From Larus michahellis (taxonomy: Eukaryota > Chordata > Aves > Charadriiformes > Laridae), in assembly GCF_964199755.1 (NCBI RefSeq), contig NC_133904.1, positions 1,178,001-1,242,000 of the forward strand: a DNA stretch of 64,000 nucleotides. Reading direction: 5' to 3'. Of this stretch, positions 46,426-57,676 are shown piece after piece (the stretch's first letter is position 1; the number at the start of each line of letters is the position of its first letter). The notes beneath the pieces are model-generated. The model was not told the DNA's origin, searched no databases, and was given only the letters and a program-made list of their open reading frames with translations. Position numbers and translations under genes: made by a program.

Positions 46426-46760
46426 AGTACCTCCAGTCGTCGGGGAGCTGTTTGCTTTGGTCTGACCTTTGTATCTGTGGCAGAGACTGCGGCCAAGGTC
46501 AGCTTTAATGAGAAGGCGGCTGCCTGCCCGCGATCGATGCGGGCGCTCGCCCCAGCACAGCTCCCCTTTGCACCGTCTGCACATCGCCGTCCCTCCATCA
46601 GACGGTGTCACCGGCAGAGATGACGTTGGAGACACACCGGCTCCAAACGCTGAGTGGATGGAAGTTCTGTTGCTGCCAGCGAAGGAATTTTCCTCACCTG
46701 TTGATTTGTTCCAGACTAATCCCTTCCTCAAACTGGGCAAACAGTTTGGCTTGGCTGCCC
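46426..46760. other. Mixed spacer downstream of CpG block
   Basis: Balanced composition. No exon, repeat or transposon recognised. Confidence 0.35.
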
Positions 46761-47420
46761 TCCCGTGACTCAGCAGCAAAATATTTAATGGATCGATAGC
46801 CCCGTGGCTAAACCCTTTGCAATGCTGTCAATGAGGCTGTCTGCTAACAGGGCCGTGGAGACCTAGCTATTTAATTTGGGGTGAATGGTGTAATCCTGAT
46901 ACCCTCTTGCACTGGTTACGATCGGTTGTTTAGAGACTTCAGAGTGTATAAAATCTACTTTTCATAAGGAGATTTCTCAGACAAAACTACCTTCAGGAGA
47001 CAAAAAAATGAAAAGGGATGCGATGCCTCGGCATTTTCCCAGCAGAGAGCTCTGGGTGTAGGAAACCTCGTTAAGGAGCTGTGCATCAGCCATCTCCGTC
47101 AGCGCGGGGCGGGAGGCGAAGGGCTGCGTCGCAAGGGAGCAGCCCCCTTCAAAGCGCCATGAAACGCAACTCCAAATGTTGGCATTTTCTGCAAAGGAAA
47201 ATGCCCTCCAATTCGTCTCGGGTTAACGCAAACATTTCACTGCAAGTTTGACTTCACATTTAGTAATAATTAGAAGAGATGATAGTAATAACAGGTAATG
47301 ACAATACCTCAGAAGATTGAACCTCAGCTTTTTATATGGTGTTGGAAAATTTCCGTTCATTTCTGGAATGACTTTCGCAATGAAGTGAGATCTACAAAGT
47401 CCTATCTTAGCTTTGCGGGG
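46761..47420. promoter_or_regulatory. AT-leaning island, two stretches
   Basis: AT-leaning, non-repetitive sequence at 46770-47010 and 47215-47400 around a GC-richer gap. The second stretch has ACATTTAGTAATAATTAG. No coding content recognised. Confidence 0.28.
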
Positions 47421-48476
47421 GGGCACAAAGGAGCAGGATGGGGCTGCCAAAGCGCGAGCTCCCCGTGCCCGCCTGCGGGCCCTTCCCTCTCCCAGCACCC
47501 ACGGCCCCCGTGTCCTTGCTGGCACCCAAGTGCACGGAGAACGGAGGGGTCGCGTTAGTCCTTTGACAGGCTACGGTGGGGCTATCCCATGTAAACTTGC
47601 TTGAAATTAAGGCCCCAGTGGACAGCAAAAAAATTCATGTGTAAAATGCTGAGGAGCCGGTCAGCATCGATGTGGGCTTCCAAAACGCTACATCTCAGCC
47701 CAGGGTGTATATTTGCTGAACCCCAAAGCTACTGAAACCCAAGTCCTGCATGTGAGGAACTTCAAATTGTGTTGGATGGGGAATGTTCCCTTGTGCGACT
47801 GGTTTAGAAGGCAGGAGGGCTGGGGGCCCGACCACGAAAGCGCTGAGCCCGTCAGCTGAGCTTTGCTCCAGGCTTTGTTAGGAACATGAGGTGTTCCACC
47901 AGGCTGTTCGCTGGCTTTGGCCTTCTTTTGGGGTGTGCTACCAAGGGGGTTTTATTTAAAAAACCCCAAAAGAAAAGAAATCTCCCATCTGAAAAGCATG
48001 TTTCTTTCCCGAGCAGCAGGAGACCGGCTCACCAGCACCCTGCCCCCTGCCCTTCGCTTCCGCTGGATGCGCCCAGGGGCACGGAGCAGGGCACAGCTCC
48101 GCACCGCCGTGACCGACACTTCCATGCTACTCCCGGTGCTGCGTAACAACTTTATCACAGTTATGGATGCTCTGGTGTTTCTGGAAATGCTGGCGAATCC
48201 ATCCATTAAGCCCTTTTCTTCCCCTGTCCTCCGGGCTGCTGCCTCCCCACCGGCATTTCACCCACTCCCCAGTACGTCCCAGTCTCTGGCTGCAGCGACG
48301 AGGGGGTCCCTGGGGACATGGGGACGTTTTGTTAGCACAGGGGCGCACGTGGCCCTGGGGAACGGCGGGTCGGCTCATCGCATCCCTGCCCGGAGAGCCG
48401 GTATGTACAAAAAGGATGCTGTGCTGGAACAACCCCTCTGGCGAACGCGAGCACCAACCCCCCTGGTCCTCCTCTG

Positions 48477-48502
48477 CCTCCTCCTCCTCCTCCTCCTCCT
48501 CC
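48477..48502 (+). repeat. (CTC)n microsatellite
   Basis: About eight CTC/TCC trinucleotides. Confidence 0.93.
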
Positions 48503-48950
48503 CCGCGGGTTCGTAGCAGGTTCCCTGCTTTTCCTCCCCAAAGCTGCAGCGGGGGAGCCAGTCGGAGGAGCTGCCCACCCTCGAGGATGAGCAGGGATGA
48601 GGATGAAGGCACCGTTAGTCCTTCCTGGTTTGTACCCCGGTGTTGGGCATTTGACCTGCGGCTCTGACATCTCCTGCCCAGGCCTCCCGCCTCTGCAATA
48701 GGAGTCTCATTAAAACCCGCTGGTTTGCAGCAGCAGCCGGGCAGGCCGGGAGCTCGTGGCCCTGCCAGGGCTGCCCTGTCCTCGGCTGGGCACCCGGCAC
48801 CGCGCTCGGCTCTGCCGTGCCCTCTGGTTTTCCTGGGTGCCTTTGGGCACGGTATCACAGGGTGTGCAGGCAACGGAACTGCGAGGGAGGGTTTCGTTGG
48901 CACGCGAGAGGGAGAGCTGGTGGGTGCTGGGTCTGCGGCGGCTCATCTGG

Positions 48951-48970
48951 AGAGAGAGAGAGAGAGAGAG
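48951..48970 (+). repeat. (AG)10 dinucleotide microsatellite
   Basis: Ten perfect AG repeats in an otherwise unremarkable stretch. Confidence 0.95.
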
Positions 48971-48985
48971 GCGTCGTGCAAAAGG

Positions 48986-49290
48986 AAAGCTTTTCCTTTT
49001 GAAAAAGAAAAAAAAAAAGTCCGGAATTTTCATTAAAAAAAATATAAAGTAATTATATTTTCAGCGGACAGTTTCAGGTGTTGAGTTTTGCTTTTGATTA
49101 CAACTGCCGATTGATTTGATTACGACGGCCACGGCTCTTCACTGGCATTGTCCGGAATTAAAATTTCAGTAGCAATGGCTGTAAAAAAAACAATGCCAGG
49201 TTTATGAGGGCTTTTTTATTTAAATGTGTTATTTCAGTTAAGGCGAATTCAGAGCAGACGGCATTTGCTGCCACACGCTGTATCTCTTTA
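48986..49290. promoter_or_regulatory. AT-rich island
   Basis: AT-rich sequence with an A run at about 49007-49018, AAAGTAATTATATTTTC, and GATTGATTTGATTACG near 49110-49126. No coding content. Confidence 0.3.
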
Positions 49291-49830
49291 ATGCAGGTGA
49301 TGTCTGGGGATGCCGGCGGCACCCTGCTCGGAGCACCCGCTGCCATTATCTGTGTTTGAACAGAGGGAAAAACCAAGCAAAACCCACAAACGGCCAGAGA
49401 AGAGCTGTCTGGGATCAAATCAAACCAAGGAAAGATGAGATTTATGGAGGCAAATGGCAACTTTTTTTGGTTTCAGTCGAGGCTGAAGGCGCATCTGTCC
49501 CTGGGCCCTTCCGCAAACATCTGGTGTCTAACGCGGCAGCGGGATGCAGCCAGCTAAATTGCTAGTGGGAGAGCGAGCCCTCGCTGCGATTCAGGCTGAA
49601 CAACCACAAATGGTTTGCACTTGCGGCGGGCTGGGAGCGGTGGCCGCGGCGGCTGCCAGCGGGGTCCCCCCGGGGGAAGGCGGCCGCTGGGAACCGCGGC
49701 CAAAGGCGGCTCTGCACCGGCTTCGCTCCGAGCCCGGGACCTGGGGAAGGGACCCAGGCAGGACCCAAAGAGCCTCCCGAGGAGCCGGCGCTGCCAGCGC
49801 GCCCAGCCACACGCTGCTTCCCTGACCTAG
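49291..49830. other. Mixed to GC-rich spacer, CpG-dense at its end
   Basis: CpG-rich at about 49620-49805 (GGCCGCGGCGGCTGCC). No gene seen. Confidence 0.38.
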
Positions 49831-50210
49831 TTATTTTTATTTATTTTTTTTTTTCCTTTTTCACAGATGAGCACTCCATCTGCAAGAGATTGTTTCTTGA
49901 CATGAAAAATTTACTTTTTAATGGGCCAAACTGCTGCAGTGTCTAAGCTGGATCCAAAATAACCTCTTAGCACATCACTCTAAAGGGATCTCCAGCCGTC
50001 ACCCATAAAACTGAAACACAGTTTGTACTAAAAAGCCATTTACAAGCCATTCTCTCCTTGTCGTCTTGGTTTCGTGCAGTTGTTGTAAAGCTCCAGCGCT
50101 CGCTTCTGGAAATGGAAAATGATATTCTGGATCCAGGCTTCTCATGGCTTTTGTTTTCAAGTTAAAGGACGCTCAGAAATCAATACATTTGGATTTTTTT
50201 TTGTCCTTCA
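49831..50210. promoter_or_regulatory. AT-leaning island behind acceptor-like tract
   Basis: Opens with a T-rich tract ending in CCTTTTTCACAG at 49866, a good splice-acceptor match. Downstream, one frame stays open for only about 26 codons and the ATG frame for 12. The rest is AT-leaning and non-repetitive. A terminal exon is possible but unsupported; a noncoding island is the better reading. Confidence 0.25.
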
Positions 50211-50571
50211 GGATCCAAGAGTGGGAGAAACACCAGCAGGCTGGCCCAGGGGCGACTCGTGGCAACGGATGGGTGCAAACACTCTGGGACATTTGCAGGA
50301 CCAAACCCGGCAGGGGAACGTGGGTGCTGCCCCGGCTGGGGGCAAGACCCAGGGCCAGGAGCGAGGTGGGTGCCTCTGGGTGAGTGAGGGGTGAAGTCCT
50401 GCCTGCCTTCAAAATGTCCAGAAAAAAGAAATAACCAGGGGGGGTAAGAAATAGTTTTCTTTGCTAAAAAGCAGTAGGTGCAAGCAGACCCAGAGCAGCT
50501 CGAGTGAGGGGCTGAGAGACCTCCCTGAGCTGCGACACCAGGGCTGGCTGCGCGCTTGGTGCTGTCAATTA
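50211..50571. other. Mixed spacer before CR1
   Basis: GC-leaning sequence. Nothing recognised. Confidence 0.35.
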
Positions 50572-50974
50572 TAGAATCATAGAATCACAGAGTGGTTTGG
50601 GTTGGAAGGGACCTTAAAAATCACCTACTTCCACCTCCCTGCCCTGGGCAGGGACACCTCCCACCAGCCCAGGTTGCTCCAAGCCCCGTCCAACCTGGCC
50701 TTGAACCCCTCCAGGGATGGGGCAGCCACAGCTTCTCTGGGCAACCTGGGCCAGGGGCTCAGCGCCCTCCCAGCCAAGAATTTCTTCCCAATATCTCATC
50801 TCAGTCTCCCCTCTTCCAGTGTAAAACCCTTCCCCCTCGTCCCACGGCTCCCCTCCCTGCTCCAGAGTCCCTCCCCAGCTTTCCTGGAGCCCCTTTAGGG
50901 ACTGGAAGGGGCTGGAAGGTCTCCCCGGAGCCTTCTCTTCTCCAGGCTGAACCCCCCCAGCTCTCTCAGCCTGT
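50572..50974 (-). mobile_element. CR1 LINE, 5'-truncated 3' fragment (copy 4)
   Basis: Opens with two tandem ATAGAATCA-type units (ATAGAATCATAGAATCACAG), the reverse complement of the CR1 terminal repeat, and continues through the same blocks as the copy at 5512-5938, breaking off after CTCTCTCAGCCTGT. It is a minus-strand, 5'-truncated insertion. The near identity with the 5.5-kb copy indicates the same subfamily and a fairly recent burst. The minus-strand 145-codon frame across it is not a functional gene. Confidence 0.96.
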
Positions 50975-52268
50975 AATTCCTCCTCCCGACAGGTTTGCAC
51001 GCTTCTCGGTGTGCTCTTCACCATCGCGCTGTGCCGGGCCATGGCAGCCACGGAGCATCACCTCTTTGGCAAGCGGCGGTGACTCAACACATGCCACCAC
51101 CGAGGCTCGGTGGCCCTGCCAGGATGCTGCTGCCTGCCCCGGGCATCTCCATGTTATCCAGCAAAGTGCAGCAAAGTGCTCTCTGCAGAGGTGGGGGACG
51201 CGTTTCGGTGTCGGTGCGTTGCTCAGAGGTGACGGCACCCAGTGAGCCCGGCGGGGAGCAGCGGGGAGCGGGCAGGGAGCGGGCAGCGGTGCCAGGGCTG
51301 CCCACGGGCTGCGGCGCTCCTCTTTGGAGCTGCACCAAAGCGCCTCATCTCGCCCTTCATCTTCATCTTTTGTTCCATGCTTTTAATTGTGAAATATTCT
51401 GTGTGCATTTTGTACGCATAATTATGGGGCAAAAGATGGTGATAAAATAGTTTAAATTAATAAGATTATTAAGTAACCTCTGCTGCTGGTAATTCCTCAC
51501 TCGAACAGGCGCGCAGTTCACTGTAATTAGTTTTCTGCTTCGCTGGAGCATGCTTAAAGGAGCTGGGAGGTTTTTTTGGGGGAGAGAAAGCTGTAAAGCC
51601 AAGCTTGTAGCAGAACAGGGTTTTGTCAATGGAAGGTGACAGTCGGGGAAATGTCCTTCCTGGCCCCCCCGCAGCACGGTGTGGCCGCGGGGGTTCGGTC
51701 TGTGGGGCGGCACGGAGCGAGGGGAGGGCGCTGGGGCATTGGCACGGGGCAGTGCCCACTGCCCGCGTCCCCCTGGGCTCTGTGCCTGGGGCAGGGCTCC
51801 CTGGCAGGGGCTCGGTGCCTCTGCTGACGGCTTGCACGGTCCATCAGCACGGCAGTAATTGCCCCGTTTTGCCCGACCTCTGCCGCAGGATTATTTTTTT
51901 CTGTGAGTGACCAAGGGTAGAGCGCCCTGCGGCGGGTGGTGCCACGTGAAAGGAAAGACTTACAACGCATTGGCCAAGGAAATCATGAATAATAGATCAA
52001 CGCCATCAGCCTGGGCTTGCAGAGATAATCAACGGCCTCACAGGCAAATCGTCTTGTCTGGGCCACAAAACGACGTCCTCCTGCTGGGAAAGAGGGTGAA
52101 TAGGCGTCTGTCCTCCTCGCCGCAGTGGTGGTCAGTGCTGGGCAGGCAGGGCTTCGCGTTCGTGTTATTAATTTTCATCTGCATGGAGTGCTGGGTGTCC
52201 AGCCCCAGGGCCAGCTGGGCCACCATACGGTGCAGCCACCCAGCCGTGAGCACCCCTGCACCCACGGC
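50975..52268. other. GC-rich spacer with AT-rich island at 51360-51625
   Basis: GC-rich on either side of a 260-base AT-rich, non-repetitive stretch (GTACGCATAATTATGGGGC, AGTTTAAATTAATAAG). Another AT-balanced patch lies at about 51950-52080. No gene seen. Confidence 0.38.
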
Positions 52269-52581
52269 ATGCCTGCCTGCCTGCCCACGCCTCTGCCTGC
52301 CCGCACCTCTGCCTGCCTGCACCTTTGCCTGCACCTCTGCCTGTACCTCTGCCTGCCTGTACTTCTGCCTGCTTGCATCTCTGCCTACAGCTCTGCCTGC
52401 CCACACCTCTGCCTGCCTGCACCTCTGCCCACACCTCTGCCTGCCTGCATCTCTGCCTACATCTCTGCCTGCCCACACCTCTGCCTGCCTGCACCTCTGC
52501 CCACAACTCTGCCTGCATCTCTGCCTCCATCTCTGCCTGCCTGCACCTCTGCCTGCACCTCTGCCTGTGTGTACCTCTGCC
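52269..52581 (+). repeat. CCTCTGCCTGC minisatellite (12/16-bp units)
   Basis: Tandem mixture of 12-bp ACCTCTGCCTGC and 16-bp ACCTCTGCCTGCCTGC units with variants (CATCTCTGCC, CCCACACC), about 310 bases in all. It is pyrimidine-skewed on the plus strand. Repetitive Cys/Leu/Pro-rich and Ala/Gly/Arg/Gln-rich peptides read from it are artefacts. Confidence 0.93.
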
Positions 52582-52845
52582 ACACGGCCGTCAATCGCGG
52601 CCGTCAGCCATGAACCCAGCCGCAGCAGGGAAGGGCTGCTCAGGACGCCGGGCCCACACGGATGGTTTTGGGGGGATCTGTGGACCCGCAGGCAGGGGGC
52701 AGAGGGCTCGAGCCCCCCCGCCCCGCCGGAGAGCCGCAGGCAGGGCTCTGCGCAAGGCACCGCCGCGCTGGCCATCGCTGCAAATCAAGCCCGTTGCTAA
52801 TTTTGCAGTGTCAGTCGTTCGGCAGTTCGCTTTGGTTAGCTAAAG
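52582..52845. other. GC-rich spacer
   Basis: CpG-containing GC-rich sequence between the minisatellite and the next AT-rich island. Nothing recognised. Confidence 0.4.
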
Positions 52846-53375
52846 GCAAACATCTGTGACTCCAATGCTGAAAGCTTCCCTATTACCTATGTCAACAATT
52901 TTATTTTTAAAACAGTACGCAAAGCGAGAGGTGCATCCCTTATCTGGTGTACGGCGGCCGCATATGTAACACCATCATATAATTAACAGTCAAGATCATT
53001 TACATTGTCGCTTAGCTAATTTTCATAATGTTTTCTTTATTATCAGAGGAAGAAATTAACCCAAGAATTTATTTACATACTAGTCTCAAACAGTAACAGC
53101 TTGCTAATTGCCTGTTAGGTGATTAATAAGCTTACAGCAGATGCTAATGAATCGAGAGCTCACTGTTTCAAAGGTGCTCTTGCAGCATGCTTGTGTTTTG
53201 GCAGCTTAATTAGTGCAATAATTATGTACTTGTTGCTCCTTCTTTCAAGCAAATACTGTCAAATGCTTAAAAGATTAAAGAGAATTATATCGCCGAGAAC
53301 TAGCTGTGCTTAAGTATTCTGCTTTTGCTAACTTCCCTGTTGTTTCCAAAATGGGAGCGGAGAAATGCAATTATG
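52846..53375. promoter_or_regulatory. AT-rich island, possible conserved noncoding cluster
   Basis: About 530 bases of continuous AT-rich, non-repetitive sequence with CATATGTAAC, AATTAACAG, GGTGATTAATAAGC, GCAGATGCTAATG (CAGATG E-box) and GCAGCTTAATTAGTGC words. One 64-codon frame (53119-53313) has a hydrophobic stretch but no other coding evidence. It resembles a developmental enhancer in texture. Confidence 0.37.
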
Positions 53376-54755
53376 GCGCAGGCGAGAGCGGCACGTTGCT
53401 GGCGGCTCTGGTGGCAGTGGAAGGAGCCGGCAGAACTGCTCCTCACCCCCATCCCCTGCTCGCCCCCGTTGGAGTGGTTTCGCAGGGAATTTGACGGGGA
53501 CGGGGGCTGAAACACTGGGAACATCTCCTGAGCCTGCGGAGGCTCCTCAAGCCGTTCCCCTCTGTAGCTTTCCAAACCTTCCGGAACCTGGAATGGGAGG
53601 TTTTCCACACCCCGAGGGTGAGCCCTGGGTAAAGGTCCTGTGCGATGCGAGAGATGGACTAGGTGGTCCCGTTGGTCCTCGGTGATGCTAAAGCCACTGC
53701 AGGACCCGCAAGAGTCTGTATTTTTGCTGATCTTTCTGCAGGAAGAGGAGGTGAAGCACCGCGGAGGAGAACGGTGGCTGTGCGGCCCCAGCCGTTATGA
53801 GTTTCCACCTTGAGGGTGAAGAAGTAGAGTTACACCTTTCAGGATGAGGTGGGGAGATGTCCCCGTTTGCCATCACGGGTTAATTGCTCATCTCTGCCAT
53901 CTCTCTGCATACACCCAGAGCTTTGGAGACCTCCTTCATAACCCTCCGCTCGTCTCTTTTCCAGGCTGGGAAGTCCTGCCCCATCCCGTTGGCTCTCCCT
54001 GTCACCCCCATGGATTTGCTGTCCCTGCCTGCACCCCGGTGCAAGCCAGGCAGGGCAGCCGCTGTGCAGTTGTCACCTTTCCCAGTTCCCTTCAGTGCGG
54101 GAGGGACCGGAGCAGATGCAGACCTCAAGGTGTGAGCAACCTCGGGTCCACACCACGGCACCGAGGCCTTCATCTGTCCCTCTCCAGCACTGCGTGCGCG
54201 TCGCTGGGCAGAAATCTCTGCACAGGAGTCCCCGCCATGGCCCTTGGAGCTCCCTCCTGAGCGACAACAGCTCCTTCATACCCATCGCTGTGCGTGCAAA
54301 GCCAGAGGGTGAAGTGCTGGGACTAAGTCGCAGCGGGCTCCCAGCGAGAAGGTGGAAAGCTGCTGCGGAGGAGCCTCTCACAAGCGTCCTACCGCGCGTG
54401 CTGGGGATGGAGTGGCGTCCCTGTCTCAAGGAGAAGGCATCGGAGACTGGTGGAGTGCCACTCGACTGCTAAAACACCCGTCCCTGGAGGGAACGACAGG
54501 CAGCCGGGGCTGGAGATCGCTCCGACAATCTCCGGTTTCCTTGGTGACAGCCGGGATCTCTCGGCTGCACAAGAGCTTGGGCTTGACGGAGCCTTTTTTT
54601 CTGGATATTATACCGTATTATTTGGTGTAGGGTTTCGAAGATCCTCTTTGTTTTGAGTCTGGGGGGCTGGGTGTCGTCAGAGCCCCACCAGCCCCATCCG
54701 CCTTCCCCGGGCTGAAGGCATCACTGGCAGCAGCGGGCTCCTCGCTCCAACTCCT
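53376..54755. other. GC-leaning spacer, no gene seen
   Basis: Several frames of 80-140 codons overlap without domains. No transposon recognised. Confidence 0.4.
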
Positions 54756-55690
54756 TTCGCAGTAGCTGTTGCCATCTTGTTTAATTCCGGCATTATCTGA
54801 TTGTCACAGCGTGTTTCTCTGTATTAGGCAATACGCCAGTTTGTTACTTAACCTGTAATTGCACTTTAATATAAGCTATCTCAAAAATGTATTTTCGGAG
54901 TGCGTCTTATAAACACACGATATGCTCCTAACATCAAACCGCTGTATTCTTTGGGAGGAGGCTCTGAGGAGGATTTGGCACCGGTTCTGGTCGTTTTAGT
55001 TGCTGATGCTTTATCACGGGCTGACACGTGGTACGTCGTCGAAGGGCACGGCCCTTAGGAGTTCTCCGTATTAAAGAAATTACTTTCCCCCAGGAATTTA
55101 CTATGAATGTTGTTGCTGATTTGTTGTCTTGGACCCTGGGAAACCCACGAATCTTCTAATTTCAGCCGAAATCATGTTGTTGTGGGAAATGTGGTGCTTT
55201 TTGGGTTGTGAAATGCAAACAGGAAGACCTCATCTAGAATAATAGCAAGAAAACCGCTCAGCAGCATTAATATATCTGCCAACGGCTGCTGGCAGATTCA
55301 CTTTTTAATAACTCCAATTTTACAAATTAAATGCTGATAACATGCCTTACTATCATCCTGTGTTAGTTCCCCGCTGCAGTTGTAGGGGAGGGAAGGTATT
55401 CAATCTCCATCTCAACTCATTAATTTTAAAAAGTTGGCCAGAATTTGCAAAGTGTTAAGCATATAAAAATTAATGTTGACAAATCTTTGAGGAATAGAAT
55501 GAAACAAAAGAAATCAATTAAGGAAACAGCCCGCGGTTATATTTTATAATCTAAATAGTGCTCAGCCTTGCAATAGAAGCTACCAGCAAACGCCGGTGCC
55601 GAATGGGAATCTTAGGAGGGGAAGTTGGGGCTGAGGATGGCATTCAATATTTGCTGAAACTGCATAAAATTGGGATGAGTGTCAGCGGGC
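54756..55690. promoter_or_regulatory. AT-rich island, possible conserved noncoding cluster
   Basis: More than 900 bases of mostly AT-rich, non-repetitive sequence, with few and short open frames. Words include GCATTATCTGATTGTCAC, CAGCATTAATATATCTGCC, CTCATTAATTTTAAAAAG and CAATTAAGG. A CACGTG-like box (ACACGTGG) sits near 55025. Function inferred. Confidence 0.37.
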
Positions 55691-55860
55691 GTCTCCTTTG
55701 GGTCTGGTCACCAGCTTTGGCTGAATTCTCGTAGAAGATGTCTTGATGCAACGTGGGGGTGCCCTGCGTGCGAGGCCGTTTCTGGATGCTCACAGCCCCG
55801 CTGTTTGCAGGGTTTCACTGTTTGCCCTTTGTACCGATGTTCTCATGGGTTTGATGTGGT
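55691..55860. other. Short mixed spacer
   Basis: Nothing recognised. Confidence 0.35.
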
Positions 55861-55990
55861 TAGAATCGTGGAACCGTTATGGCTGGAAGAGACCTTTAAG
55901 ATCATCAAGTCCAAGCGTTAACCCAACACTGCCGCGCTGCTGCTAAACCACGTCCCATGGCCGAAGCGGGGTGTCCAAGGGCCGTCTCTA
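55861..55990 (-). mobile_element. CR1 LINE 3' end, diverged subfamily (copy 5)
   Basis: Begins TAGAATCGTGGAACCGTTAT and continues GGCTGGAAGAGACCTTTAAG, ATCATCAAGTCCAAGCGTTA and ACCCAACACTGCC, the reverse complement of the 3' end of a CR1 subfamily distinct from the other five copies. About 130 bases remain, with an uncertain inner boundary. The greater divergence suggests an older insertion. Confidence 0.88.
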
Positions 55991-56855
55991 TTGAGCTACT
56001 GAGCTGCCATTTGCCCTTCGGGGCCATGTCACGGCTTCAGGTCCCTCTCCAGGTGCGGAAGGAAACCCCAGCTCCCCTTGCCCTGCTCCCCAGACTCCAG
56101 GCCATGCTCTGGAGAGGTGCAAGGCCACCCAGGTCACCCTCCCCCCTGTGTTTCCAGGGCTTTTCACACCCTCCTCCCCGAGCTCTGGCTCAGGACATCC
56201 CTATTCCCTTGGGACCGTTTTTGCCAGTAAAGGAGATTTGGAAATTTCAGCTGATCACCTCCTTTGTTTTCCTTCGCCATCCCTATCCCGAGACAGTGCC
56301 CAGGGCTCCGGGAGCAGGGGATGGAGAGGGGCCAGTGGGCACCAGCTCATCCTCCGCCGTGACCCATCGCCACGGCATCCCTGCCGAAGTCCTTGTTTAA
56401 CCGAGGGACAGTGCTCCTCCGCTATCAATGAGTCAGTTCTGCTTAGGACAGCAGTATAAATTAATTTGGATGTCTGTGTGATCCTATCAGCGTTATCTTG
56501 GGCTTTGTATTTTAAGGCTTCTGTGGCCTTCAGAGTAAATAAGTGTTTTCTCTGGATGACACATGAACCGGAGGAGAAGGGTAAGTTGTCTCGGCCGGCT
56601 CTGGCACAGTAGTAGAAACCCCGTAGGGTTTTCACCACCAGTTGTCTGACCGGACTAATGTTTTATTACATGCAGGAAGGCAATGAAGGAAGCACCCCAA
56701 ACCAGCACCCTGCGGGGGGGATCCCTCTCTCCCAGCCGTGCTCCTGCCCCCGGCGGCGTTCCCAGCCGGCTGCGCTGCCCATGACCTTGTGCAAGCACAC
56801 AGCTCCTCCAAGGTGATGTGCTCGGTGAACAGCTACCTCTCCTTGGTGTTTTCTC
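55991..56855. other. Mixed spacer, no gene seen
   Basis: GC-leaning with an AT-balanced part at about 56400-56560. No gene recognised. Confidence 0.38.
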
Positions 56856-57240
56856 CTCCTTTTCCAAAGAAAAAAATATTGTATTGACCTTTTTTTTTTC
56901 ATGTATTTTGTTTCTATGAAGATTTAGAAAGACCCATAAGAATTTCGGGAGCCTGTGTGGAAAATACAGCTGAGGAAGGAAGATGTCTATCCCGTGGAAG
57001 GGTAAAGGAAAGGATATCTCTATCATTCACTTAATTTTATTACTTTAAGTGACTTTATTACCTTCATTTTGCTTTTTGTTGCATTCCAGCACTTATTATT
57101 TAATAAACCCCTCTCCAGTTTTAAATAGCAGTTTAGTTTTTATGGTAATGCTAAACTTAATCAGATGCTCAAATTAGCTTGAAATTAATTATATTGACAG
57201 CAATAACCCCGAGTTCCCCCTTCACGTCCTGTGTACAGAT
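56856..57240. promoter_or_regulatory. AT-rich island
   Basis: AT-rich, non-repetitive except for a short T run at 56890-56899. Words include CACTTAATTTTATTAC, GCACTTATTATTTAATAAAC and GAAATTAATTATATTG. No coding content. Confidence 0.3.
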
Positions 57241-57676
57241 CTCCTTCCAGACTGTGTTCAATGCCATTTAGAGCCAGGAATCCGTTGCAGCCCCGTGCCC
57301 TGCCGCCGAGGGCCCGTCCCGCAGGCAGCGCTGGTGGCTGCTGGGACCGTCCCCGGTGCCCTGAGCGGAGAGGAGCCAGGCCAGGAATTCACAACACGAC
57401 CAACATCGATTTGGCGGATGGTGCTTCTTTTTCTTAAACCAAGAAAATCTCAGCTTCCCCCAGCATCCCCTCTGGGGGTTTTGGGGCAGCCCAGAGGCAC
57501 CACCTTGCTATGGGGGAAAACAAAGCATGGGGGAGCCGCTGGAGGTCCTTGGGCTGCCTTCACACGGGAGGTGAACACCCTGCAGCACCGCGACCTGCAG
57601 CGTTTTCTCAGGTAGGACTGACCCATGAGGTCCAGCAGGGCAGGGGATGGGGGACGAGTATCCTGTGACCATCCAG
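57241..57676. other. GC-rich spacer before CR1
   Basis: Nothing recognised. Confidence 0.38.

Larger units (their letters stand above)
47421..48985. other. Mixed to GC-rich spacer with two microsatellites
   Basis: AT-balanced patch at about 47580-47780, otherwise GC-rich. A 258-codon minus-strand frame (48127-48903) includes a poly-Glu stretch produced by the CTC repeat and is not credible as a protein. Confidence 0.4.

Noticed and set aside
45727..46623. 298-codon frame across the CpG-rich block as a first coding exon
   Set aside because: Runs of Arg/Gly/Pro/Ser and a poly-Leu stretch from the CTC repeat, with equally long competing frames on both strands. The CpG block itself is kept as a possible promoter.
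49831..49950. Strong acceptor-like TTTCACAG followed by ATGAGC
   Set aside because: The ATG frame closes after 12 codons and the alternative frame after about 26. There is no partner donor or polyadenylation evidence.
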